From: Fortiea contorta PCC 7126 | Lineage (GTDB): Bacteria > Cyanobacteriota > Cyanobacteriia > Cyanobacteriales > Nostocaceae | Assembly (NCBI RefSeq): GCF_000332295.1 | Contig: NZ_KB235930.1 | Location: 4,863,895-4,927,894 of the forward strand | Reading direction: 5' to 3' | Length of the DNA stretch: 64,000 nt | Part shown: piece after piece, positions 56,858-64,000 of the stretch | How the letters are laid out: the number at the start of each line of letters is the position of its first letter | How positions within the stretch are numbered: the first letter of the stretch is position 1 | Program-made: the position numbers and the translations under genes | The notes under the pieces: generated by a model | Databases searched by the model: none | The model's input: the letters and a program-made list of their open reading frames with translations, nothing else | What the model was told of the DNA's origin: nothing

Positions 56858-57673
56858 ATGGACAAGAGGCGATTTCCTGTTATGTTCTTATATCTTTCTA
56901 AGTTATTGCCTCTATTTTTTTATCCTTTGGGATTAGCCTGTATCAGTCTGGTGGTAGCATTGGTGATGTTGTGGAAACGACCACACATAGCTGCAGGGGC
57001 GATCGCTCTGGCATTAGTTTTGTTGCTCTGCTGTAGTAATGCTTGGATTTCTCAGTCTCTGGTGCGATCGCTAGAATGGCAAAATATCCCACCTAATCCT
57101 ATACCGAATGCAGACGCGATCGTGGTTTTGGGCGGAGCCACTAAATCGGCTTCCCCACCACGTCCCGGTGTTGATTTAAGTGAACAAGGCGATCGCATTA
57201 TCTATGCAGCACAACTCTATCGCCAACAAAAAGCGCCAATCATCATTCTTAGCGGTGGTAGAATTGATTGGAGGGGTGGCGGTGCATCAGAATCAGCAGA
57301 TATGGCAGATATTCTCACGTCTATTGGTATACCCGCAGATGTGATCATCCAAGAGCCGGATTCCCTCAACACCTACGAAAATGCTGTGAATGTCCGCAAA
57401 ATTCTCCAGTCTCGCAACATTAGCCGGGTATTGTTAGTCACTTCGGCAATGCATATGCCGCGATCGCTGAAAATTTTCCAGCGTCAAGATATTGAAGCGA
57501 TCGCTACACCAACCGATTTTCTCATTAGTGAAAATGAAGTGCAAGAACTCGGTAGCTCCCCCAAAGCCGCAATCCTCAATTTATTACCAGATACTAACAA
57601 CCTACACCAATTCACCAACGCTTTAAAAGAGTATATCGGTCTTTTTGTATATAGTTTACGCGGTTGGCTTTAA
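56858..57673 (+). CDS. YdcF/ElyC-like DUF218 protein
   Basis: 271 residues. Two hydrophobic segments at the N-terminus anchor the protein; the rest is the DUF218 domain, with DAIVVLGGATKSAS, PIIILSGGRIDWRGGG and DVIIQEPDSLNTYENAVNVRKIL and the VLLVTSAMHMPRSLKIF stretch. This group (ElyC, SanA, YdcF) is tied to envelope and polysaccharide synthesis, but enzyme activity is not fixed. Start may be ATG 56882 rather than 56858. Confidence 0.87.
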   Translation: MDKRRFPVMFLYLSKLLPLFFYPLGLACISLVVALVMLWKRPHIAAGAIALALVLLLCCSNAWISQSLVRSLEWQNIPPNPIPNADAIVVLGGATKSASPPRPGVDLSEQGDRIIYAAQLYRQQKAPIIILSGGRIDWRGGGASESADMADILTSIGIPADVIIQEPDSLNTYENAVNVRKILQSRNISRVLLVTSAMHMPRSLKIFQRQDIEAIATPTDFLISENEVQELGSSPKAAILNLLPDTNNLHQFTNALKEYIGLFVYSLRGWL

Positions 57674-57722
57674 TCTTCATTAGCAATACCAACACACCTC
57701 AAACTCATAATTAATAACCAAT

Positions 57723-57953
57723 ATGTTTAAAAATATTCCCTATATTCTGCCATCAAAACCACCGGAAGCTGACGAAACTTTCGCCAGTTACCAAACAACT
57801 CACCAATTTTATCAAGAAGTTCAAACAAGAGCAGAATTGGCAATTTATTGTGAGTGGTATCATAAAACGGCAGCAGCAAACCGTCAAGAATTAGAAAAAA
57901 TGCGCGGCGAACTCAATATTTTGCGGTGGTTTCGCCGCTCTCCCAAAATTTAA
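57723..57953 (+). CDS. Small hypothetical protein (76 aa)
   Basis: 76 residues starting MFKNIPYILPSKPPEADE. A helical middle (FYQEVQTRAELAIYCEWYHKTAA) and basic end (RWFRRSPKI). No membrane segment or motif; family not recognised. Stop overlaps the convergent PetP-like gene by four bases. Confidence 0.6.
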   Translation: MFKNIPYILPSKPPEADETFASYQTTHQFYQEVQTRAELAIYCEWYHKTAAANRQELEKMRGELNILRWFRRSPKI

Positions 57954-58171
57954 ATCAGTTCTAATTCATTTTCTCGTAAATGTGCTTTGAATTTTTTACT
58001 AAACTTAACTAAAAGTGGCAAATTAGCGCTAACTGGTCTACCTTGCCATTGAGTAACAATCGCCTCTAATTCTCCATCAGCACCTTTGAGGTCAAAAGGC
58101 TGACCGCGATGCTCTGGGTGATGATACACTATTACCGACTCTTTTATGCGGACGCGATCGCCAACTTTCAT
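57950..58171 (-). CDS. petP: PetP-like cytochrome b6f-associated protein (DUF2862)
   Basis: About 73 residues from ATG 58171 (MKVGDRVRIKESVIVYHHPEH). SH3-like beta protein; the HHPEHRGQPFDLKGADGELEAIVTQWQGRPVSANLP stretch and KFKAHLRENELELI end match the small PetP subunit of the cyanobacterial b6f complex. In Synechocystis PetP tunes b6f stability and electron flow. Start at 58216 would add a poor N-terminus. The first 30 residues also resemble ferredoxin-thioredoxin reductase variable chain. Confidence 0.82.
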   Translation of the reverse strand: MKVGDRVRIKESVIVYHHPEHRGQPFDLKGADGELEAIVTQWQGRPVSANLPLLVKFSKKFKAHLRENELELI

Positions 58172-58216
58172 AACCACATTTACACCTAGTTTTTCCTGAT
58201 TTACAAATATCTCCAC

Positions 58217-58592
58217 AGCCGGATTTTCCTGAACTTACTGCTTAAAAAAAGTCAGGTTTCACATAGAATTAGTGAAAATGGCTGATGAGTGCCTTTGTTT
58301 TGGCTATACAAACAAAGCTTGCCTATACAGGCTGGGATGCTAAGTCAGCAACATTCAAGTCGCCTCACTAAAACCAGCTTTCCTTGTAAGTTTGTCATAG
58401 TTATAAAGCTTCCAGAAATGCCTGAAAGGTTTCTAATTTCAAGGTAAAACTCGCTCTACCGTGAGTGCGTACTTTAATGACAGTTTTAATTCTACAACAA
58501 ATAGGCTCTCTCTTCTGATGTCTTGTATAAAGCAAATTGCATTGCGCTCCTGTTACCCAGGCGCGCAAAACTTTACCAAACCTAGTTGCTTT
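58217..58592. other. Gap between petP and leuS
   Basis: 376 bases without a convincing gene; holds the petP promoter and the hairpin near the leuS stop. No RNA recognised. Confidence 0.5.
58542..58568 (-). terminator. Hairpin after leuS
   Basis: TTGCGC (58542-58547) pairs with GCGCAA (58563-58568); an inner CCTG/CAGG stem closes a 5-base loop. On the minus strand it comes about 25 bases after the leuS stop. The tail is only moderately T-rich (TGCAATTTGCTTT). Confidence 0.4.
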
Positions 58593-61199
58593 TCAACTGA
58601 TCACAAAATTGACCAACTTTCCAGGCACCACAATCACCTTTTTAATCTCTTTACCTTCGATGTAACGCTGGGCGACTTCTGATTCACGGGCGTATTTCTC
58701 CAACTCAGCTTTATCAGCTTGTGATGGCACTTGAATTGAGCCACGAGTTTTGCCCATAATTTGAATCACCAAAGTAATTTCATCGGCTACTAAGGCTGTA
58801 TGGTCAAAAGCCGGCCAAGTTTGCGTATGCACGGAATTATTGTTACCCAATAAGTGCCACAATTCGTCACCGATGTGGGGCGCAAAGGGGGCTAACAATA
58901 CAACTAACGTCCGAATTCCTTCAGCATAAATTGGTGAATTTTTGCTGCTGCTATCAGCCAAGGCGTTACTTAACTTCATCAATTCTGAAATTGCGGTATT
59001 AAATTGATATTCGTCTTCCACATCTTCGGTAACAGCTTGAATGGCGATGTGAATCGCCCGTCGTAACTCTTTTTCTGGTTTAGTTAAATCTGATAACTGC
59101 GCTGGCTTCTTGGCTACCCCAGCGGCGACATAATCTGTTACCAAACGCCACACCCGATTCAAAAAGCGGAATTGTCCTTCCACATCCGCTTCATCCCATT
59201 CCAAATCTTTTTCTGGCGGCGCTTTGAACAAGATAAACATCCGCGCTGTATCTACACCGTATTTAGCGATCACATCTTCTGGGGCAACACCATTGCCCTT
59301 AGACTTAGACATAGTGGCGTAAAGACGCTGCAGTGGTTCGCCTGTTTGGGGGTCGCGGGGGTCGGTTGCATTGACCAAATGAGAAGGAATCCACTTATCT
59401 TTACCGCCTTTGTTCGGGTTCAAATAAGTTAAACCCTGCACCATACCTTGAGTCAACAGGCGCTCGAAAGGTTCGTCAAAGTTTAATAAACCGCGATCGC
59501 GTAGTACCTTAGTAACGAACCGCGAATATAACAAATGCAAAATCGCGTGTTCAATCCCACCCACATACTGGTCAACCGCCATCCAGTCGTTAGTTTTTGT
59601 GGGGTCAAAAATCTGTCCTTCATTTTTAGCGTCGGGGAACCGCAAGAAATACCACGACGAATCAATAAAAGTATCCATCGTGTCAGTCTCTCGCTTGGCA
59701 GGAGTACCACAACTCGGACAAGGAACATTCACCCAGCTTTCTAACTGCGTCAAAGGTGAACCACCGCGCCCGGTAAACTCTACCTCTTCCGGTAACTGCA
59801 CAGGTAAATCCGCTTCTGGGACTGGTACTATCCCACAGTTGGGACAGTGAATCACGGGAATAGGCGCGCCCCAGTATCGTTGTCGAGAAATTAACCAATC
59901 CCGCAACCGATATTGTACCCGCGCTTTCCCAAAACCTTGTTGCTCGGCGTATGCCACTATTGTTTGCTTGGCTTCTCCAGACGCCACCCCACTGAAAGGG
60001 CCAGAATTAATTAAAATTCCTGGTTCAGTGTAAGCACTGTCATAAGAAATCATAATTAAGGGCGGGTCTTCTTGGCGAAAATCTTCATCTGCTACCGCCT
60101 CTGGAGGCACAATCACAAACTCAATAGGCAAATTATATTTATTGGCAAATTTGAAATCTCGCACGTCATGAGCCGGTACACCCATCACCGCCCCGGTACC
60201 ATACTCATACAACACATAGTCAGCAATCCAGATGGGCACTTCTTCCCCATTAAAAGGGTTGATTGCTTTACCGCCTGTAGGGACGCCACGCTTGGGTTTG
60301 TCGTCTGCAGTCCGTTCTAACTCGGTTTGGTTAGCAACTTCTTTAATAAAAGCGTCTACTATTCCTTGCTGTTCCTTGGTGGTGACGCGCTTTGTTAAAG
60401 GATGTTCTGGTGCTAACACCAAATAGCTGACACCGTATACTGTATCTGGACGTGTAGTATAAACGCTGACTTTTTCATCCAACCCAATGATGGGGAATTC
60501 CAAATAAGCACCCGTGGATTTCCCGATCCAGTTAGCCTGCATCAACTTCACACGTTCCGGCCAGCCAGTCAACTTATCCAAGTCGTTCAGTAATTCTTCG
60601 GCGTAGTCGGTAATTTTGAAAAACCATTGCCGTAATAATTTACGTTCCACAATGGCACCACTGCGCCAAGAACGCCCCTCGTTATCAACTTGCTCGTTAG
60701 CTAATACAGTTTGGTCAATGGGATCCCAGTTAACTGCTGCTTCTTTTTGATAAGCCAACCCAGCTTGCAAAAATTGCAAGAAAATCCATTGTGTCCACTT
60801 GTAATATTCTGGGGAACAAGTAGCAACTTCAGCGTCCCAATCGAGGGATAAACCCAGACGCTGCAATTGCTGTCGCATTTGGGCAATATTTTGATAAGTC
60901 CACTTAGCTGGTGGTACACCACGGTCAATAGCGGCGTTTTCTGCAGGTAAACCAAAAGCATCCCAGCCCATAGGGTGCAATACCCGATAACCTTGCATCC
61001 GCTTGAGGCGAGCAATTACATCAGTAATCGTATAATTACGGACGTGACCCATGTGCAAGCTGCCCGATGGATAGGGGAACATGGACAGCGCATAAAATTT
61101 TGGCTTGTCTTTATCCGTGGGTGTTTGATCTAAGCCAAGTTCTGCCCATGTCTTTTGCCATTTTTCCTCAATCTCTGTCGGGTTGTATCGGAAATCCAC
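58593..61199 (-). CDS. leuS: Leucyl-tRNA synthetase
   Basis: 868-residue class I aminoacyl-tRNA synthetase. HIGH motif reads [15 protein letters not shown] and KMSKS reads [16 protein letters not shown]; the editing domain ([20 protein letters not shown]) and zinc-like CPNC...CPSC knuckle ([21 protein letters not shown]) are present. The C-terminal [20 protein letters not shown] region binds tRNA. Normal bacterial length. Starts at ATG 61199. Confidence 0.98.
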   Translation of the reverse strand: MDFRYNPTEIEEKWQKTWAELGLDQTPTDKDKPKFYALSMFPYPSGSLHMGHVRNYTITDVIARLKRMQGYRVLHPMGWDAFGLPAENAAIDRGVPPAKWTYQNIAQMRQQLQRLGLSLDWDAEVATCSPEYYKWTQWIFLQFLQAGLAYQKEAAVNWDPIDQTVLANEQVDNEGRSWRSGAIVERKLLRQWFFKITDYAEELLNDLDKLTGWPERVKLMQANWIGKSTGAYLEFPIIGLDEKVSVYTTRPDTVYGVSYLVLAPEHPLTKRVTTKEQQGIVDAFIKEVANQTELERTADDKPKRGVPTGGKAINPFNGEEVPIWIADYVLYEYGTGAVMGVPAHDVRDFKFANKYNLPIEFVIVPPEAVADEDFRQEDPPLIMISYDSAYTEPGILINSGPFSGVASGEAKQTIVAYAEQQGFGKARVQYRLRDWLISRQRYWGAPIPVIHCPNCGIVPVPEADLPVQLPEEVEFTGRGGSPLTQLESWVNVPCPSCGTPAKRETDTMDTFIDSSWYFLRFPDAKNEGQIFDPTKTNDWMAVDQYVGGIEHAILHLLYSRFVTKVLRDRGLLNFDEPFERLLTQGMVQGLTYLNPNKGGKDKWIPSHLVNATDPRDPQTGEPLQRLYATMSKSKGNGVAPEDVIAKYGVDTARMFILFKAPPEKDLEWDEADVEGQFRFLNRVWRLVTDYVAAGVAKKPAQLSDLTKPEKELRRAIHIAIQAVTEDVEDEYQFNTAISELMKLSNALADSSSKNSPIYAEGIRTLVVLLAPFAPHIGDELWHLLGNNNSVHTQTWPAFDHTALVADEITLVIQIMGKTRGSIQVPSQADKAELEKYARESEVAQRYIEGKEIKKVIVVPGKLVNFVIS

Positions 61200-61284
61200 G
61201 GAAAATTCTCCTACTGGACTGTAATCGTGTCTGCCTCCATATTGTAGATGGTAGTCACGGGAATCAGTCGCTAAAAATTAAGTT

Positions 61285-61731
61285 ATGGTTGAGTCAAATA
61301 TAAATTTTTCAGGCTTGGTGCGTGTTTTTGTATATGGCACGCTCAAACCGGGTGAAATTAACTATCAAAAATATTGTGCTGACAAGGTGGTGCGTGCCGA
61401 AAGAGCCACTACACGGGGTCAACTGTTTGCTTTACCGCTGGGCTACCCAGCGATGACGCCAGGAGAAAGTTTAGTGCAAGGATATTTACTCTCTTTTGCT
61501 AACTCAAGCATTTTACTTGAGCTAGACGAGTTGGAGGACTATCAACCTCAAAGACAAGTGTCACAAAACCTCTATACTCGACAGGAGGTTGAGGTGTTCA
61601 ACCTCCTGGGAATAACTTTAGCTTGGGCTTGGGTTTACTTGATGACACCAGATAGAGTTAGTCGCATAGGAGGTATCCGCCAATCTGATGGTTGGTGGAG
61701 TAGTTGCGGTTTAAGTATCAACCAACTCTAG
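61285..61731 (+). CDS. Gamma-glutamylcyclotransferase-family protein
   Basis: 148 residues with the AIG2/GGCT fold: RVFVYGTLKPGEINY (substrate-binding YGSL-like loop), TTRGQLFALPLGYPAM, and the LLELDELEDYQPQ acidic stretch with the catalytic Glu. May turn gamma-glutamyl amines or amino acids into 5-oxoproline. Divergent from leuS, 85 bases apart; function of the bacterial members is poorly known. Confidence 0.88.
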   Translation: MVESNINFSGLVRVFVYGTLKPGEINYQKYCADKVVRAERATTRGQLFALPLGYPAMTPGESLVQGYLLSFANSSILLELDELEDYQPQRQVSQNLYTRQEVEVFNLLGITLAWAWVYLMTPDRVSRIGGIRQSDGWWSSCGLSINQL

Positions 61732-61743
61732 CTGTGAGTGTAT

Positions 61744-62358
61744 TTAGTTGATATCCTGCGGAATTTCGCCCTGCTTGCGCTGTCCTTCCTCTACTGGTTT
61801 TTCCGGAGAAGCTACCGCTGCTTTAGGAATTTCGATCACTGGGTTATTTAAGGCCACCATCAGGGGTGAAACCTGGATGGCTGGTACTACCGGTGTCGTT
61901 TGTTTTGGTTCTAATCGTTGTTGCGCCAGCTGTAGCGTTTTAGAATCGCCACTTGGTATAATGCCTGTTACTGAACCGATGACGCAAGCCGCAACTGCTG
62001 CACCTCCCAACACCCAAGCTAGGCGGGAACGGCGGTTGATGCGTACCATTACCTGTTGGACTGTTGTTTCTACAGGCTGCTGTGTCGGCACTGGCAAAGT
62101 TTGTAAACCTTGCCGTAGTTTCAACAGTCGAGCATATAAGCACTGTACCAGCGGATCATGTGCTAGCCATGCTTCTACTTGCTTGCGTTCTGCAGCCGTC
62201 ACCTCACCGTCGAGGTAAGCACTCAATAACTCGAAGCGATCGCGCTTCACCATATCCATAGCACCCGTCGATTCATTGGTATTCTTATCCATTTCATCTA
62301 GCAAATCTTGATGACGTTGCGAGGGGAAACGGTCGTCAAACTGAGAATCAGTAGTCAT
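61744..62358 (-). CDS. sapG: Anti-sigma factor, SapG-like
   Basis: 204 residues. The N-terminal half (RDRFELLSAYLDGEVTAAERKQVEAWLAHDP) is the short helical domain that binds ECF sigma factors. One membrane segment is at about 115-131 (WVLGGAAVAACVIGSVTGI), with an extracytoplasmic tail rich in Pro, Gln, Val. Unlike many anti-sigma factors it has no H-x3-C-x2-C zinc motif. It is 152 bases downstream of the sigma gene on the same strand. Role: hold the sigma factor at the membrane until stress. Confidence 0.83.
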   Translation of the reverse strand: MTTDSQFDDRFPSQRHQDLLDEMDKNTNESTGAMDMVKRDRFELLSAYLDGEVTAAERKQVEAWLAHDPLVQCLYARLLKLRQGLQTLPVPTQQPVETTVQQVMVRINRRSRLAWVLGGAAVAACVIGSVTGIIPSGDSKTLQLAQQRLEPKQTTPVVPAIQVSPLMVALNNPVIEIPKAAVASPEKPVEEGQRKQGEIPQDIN

Positions 62359-62510
62359 CTTAACATTATTACCAATTCATACACGGGTAAAGACAGCGGA
62401 TAATCTGGGAAAAGTAACCAATTTTTCTCCTGATAGCAGAGGCATGGAAAGTTTTTTGCGAAATTTTTAATTAATACTGCGATTCTGCCACTGAGCCGAG
62501 GCAAGGTAAC

Positions 62511-63167
62511 TTAGGTATCTAGATAATTTTGCAACTGGGCTTGCAATCGGGATCTAGCCCTGGCGATTCTTGACTTGACTGTTCCTAAGGAAACTCCGGT
62601 AATTTCGGCAATTTCTTCATATGCCATACCTTCAATTTCTCTCAAGACAATTGTCGTCCGAAACACTTCTGGTAAATCAGCGATCGCTTCTCGCAATTGC
62701 TCGTAAAATTCTCTAGTTGTCAGTTCTTCCTCTGGCCCTGGTGTATCCCCGGCAATTTCCCAATCCATCTCACCATCGTCTACCGAGCGGGGAGCATCTA
62801 GTGATAGAGGACTGACTACCCGTTTGCGTTTCCGTAACTCATCGTAAAACAAGTTGGTGGCAATGCGGCTTAACCAGCCTCGAAACTTAGACGGCTCTTG
62901 TAATCGGTTAATGTTTCGATACACTCGAATCCACACTTCTTGAGCCAAATCAGCTCTGTCAGCCCAATCTGGTGCTAGGTGGTATAAAACCCTATCAACT
63001 TGTGTTTGATAGCGGCGCAGTAGTTCTGCAAACGCAGCTCGATCCGGGCGCAGTCCTGCTTGACAGCGCAAAATTAGATCGTGGTTTGAGAGTTTGTCAA
63101 CTTGCACCGATGCTTCCGGACACCTCGCATCAACCGTTGACCAGGATACAGTAATCGACTGACTCAT
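62511..63167 (-). CDS. sigG: ECF sigma factor (SigG type)
   Basis: 218-residue extracytoplasmic-function sigma factor. Region 2 is FAELLRRYQTQVDRVLYHLAPDWADRADLAQEVWIRVYRNI with DxAQE, followed by KFRGWLSRIATNLFYDELRKRKR; region 4 ends with YEEIAEITGVSLGTVKSRIARARSRLQ. SigG of Nostoc has this build and is controlled by an anti-sigma partner next to it, as here. Probably directs the envelope-stress response and its own expression. N-terminal ~30 residues are extra. Confidence 0.92.
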   Translation of the reverse strand: MSQSITVSWSTVDARCPEASVQVDKLSNHDLILRCQAGLRPDRAAFAELLRRYQTQVDRVLYHLAPDWADRADLAQEVWIRVYRNINRLQEPSKFRGWLSRIATNLFYDELRKRKRVVSPLSLDAPRSVDDGEMDWEIAGDTPGPEEELTTREFYEQLREAIADLPEVFRTTIVLREIEGMAYEEIAEITGVSLGTVKSRIARARSRLQAQLQNYLDT

Positions 63168-63940
63168 AGATCGTACTGGCTCTAAATCATCCCTATCTAT
63201 TAGACCTGCTAATTGACAGGAAGTTCCTGGATCAGGGACGGATTTATGACTGGAACATCAAGGTATACAAGCTTTCGTGGCACTTTTAGTGTCTTTCAGA
63301 GCCAATTATCGTTTCTAATGACTGTATAGTGTTATTTTCAGCCTTTGCTACTTATTCGTTGCTAGGATAGCAATTTTACGGATATTATGCTGCTCATACT
63401 ACTTGTACATATACTGTTGACTTTAAAAATTAATATGATATGGAGTGAATAAAGTCAAGAAGAGTAACAACTTTTGCTCTTAGGGAAATTAGACGCTAGA
63501 AGCCAGGATACACCGCATTTGATGAGAAATCCCAGTATCTGTTTTTTATCTTGTCGTCTAAAATAATTTTGCTATTCTCAAAATCTTTAAGGATGCAGCT
63601 ATAAGTAATCAATACATGAGTTATGCCAATTTGCCAAATGATAGCCACAGATAGATTTACACAAACCAGACCAAGAAGGCGATTTCCATTCAAAAGCTGT
63701 ATGAGCACAAGCTTTTGACCAAATCCAAAATCTCAAATGGTATTAGATGTGCGATCGCTCAATTTTTTACAAGGGAACAATGTTTGTAGTTTTATCGGGT
63801 GTAACTACAAGAACTGTTATTTGTCTGGTCTGGTGACTAAAATTGTTACTGACGTTTGTTTATGCTGTTGATAATTAGTACTAGTCTGATTTGGCTCTGG
63901 TACACGAACTTGAAAAAAGCAATTGAGGGAAAATGTAATT
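63168..63940. other. Upstream region of the sigma gene
   Basis: 773 AT-rich bases with no convincing gene or RNA. It should hold the promoter of the sigma factor operon. Short frames on both strands look random. Confidence 0.5.
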
Positions 63941-64000
63941 GTGACTGCTAGCAATAGTTTTTCAAACATGGTTTTTCTTCCACCCACACCATTAATAATT
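63941..64000 (+). CDS. Possible start of a plus-strand gene cut by the window end
   Basis: From GTG 63941 (or ATG 63968) a frame runs open to the window edge: MTASNSFSNMVFLPPTPLII. GAGGGA lies 10 bases before the GTG. Only 20 codons are visible, so this is a weak call. Confidence 0.25.
   Translation, partial: MTASNSFSNMVFLPPTPLII

Noticed and set aside
1-64000. tRNA, rRNA or tmRNA genes
   Set aside because: No T-loop consensus or rRNA stretch was recognised by eye; a covariance search would be needed to exclude a missed tRNA.

Overview
The window is chromosomal DNA from a cyanobacterium, most likely a heterocyst-forming Nostocales strain (Nostoc/Anabaena group). The evidence is a form IB rbcL-rbcX-rbcS operon, a RuBisCO activase with a small-subunit-like tail, a phylloquinone (men) cluster, a PetP-like b6f gene, many GCGATCGC (HIP1) octamers, and heptanucleotide repeats between genes. 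No rRNA, tRNA or CRISPR array was recognised.

Layout. 1-1534: 3' part of a frameshifted Tn3-type transposase. 1.8-3.1 kb: RuBisCO activase. 3.2-6.9 kb: AraC-type regulator and AMIN-TonB siderophore receptor, an iron-uptake pair. 7.0-8.4 kb: Uma2-like and GDSL proteins. 8.5-13.2 kb: complete mycosporine-like amino acid (sunscreen) operon mysA-mysB-mysC-mysD. 14.2-15.6 kb: MFS transporter. 16.0-18.3 kb: rbcLXS with a strong terminator. 19.4-23.0 kb: beta-propeller protein, panB, DUF29, isoaspartyl peptidase, DUF2256. 23.4-32.6 kb: large GAF protein, pyrD, small membrane proteins, HAD phosphatase, solute-binding protein, rplT-rpmI, repeat lipoprotein. 32.7-38.1 kb: menF facing menA-menC-menE, with DHNA-CoA thioesterase. 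38.2-40.7 kb: an APH-fold kinase and a HopA1-family protein in one terminator-bounded operon. 41.5-51.6 kb: thrC, conserved cyanobacterial proteins, YihY, DUF4112, hydrolase, BchE-like radical SAM. 52.4-58.2 kb: rbfA, DUF751, a methylase/endonuclease pair, APH-kinase fusion, YdcF, PetP. 58.6-63.2 kb: leuS, cyclotransferase-like protein, and an ECF sigma/anti-sigma pair.

Functional links. Carbon fixation is represented by rbcLXS plus rca about 13 kb away. The mys operon makes UV-absorbing mycosporines. menF/A/C/E and the thioesterase make phylloquinone for photosystem I. The AraC regulator and TonB receptor probably respond to iron limitation. The sigma/anti-sigma pair resembles SigG/SapG envelope-stress control.

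The most intriguing unit is the HopA1 + APH kinase pair at 38.2-40.7 kb. The same two folds together dehydrate Ser/Thr in class V lanthipeptide and thioamitide pathways, so this may be an uncharacterised peptide- or protein-modifying system. No precursor is certain, but a Ser-rich 22-codon ORF lies in the 823-base upstream gap. Other points are a pair of near-identical palindromes 31 bases apart upstream of mysA, and a fold-back repeat with a shared core found at 19.0 and 50.5 kb.
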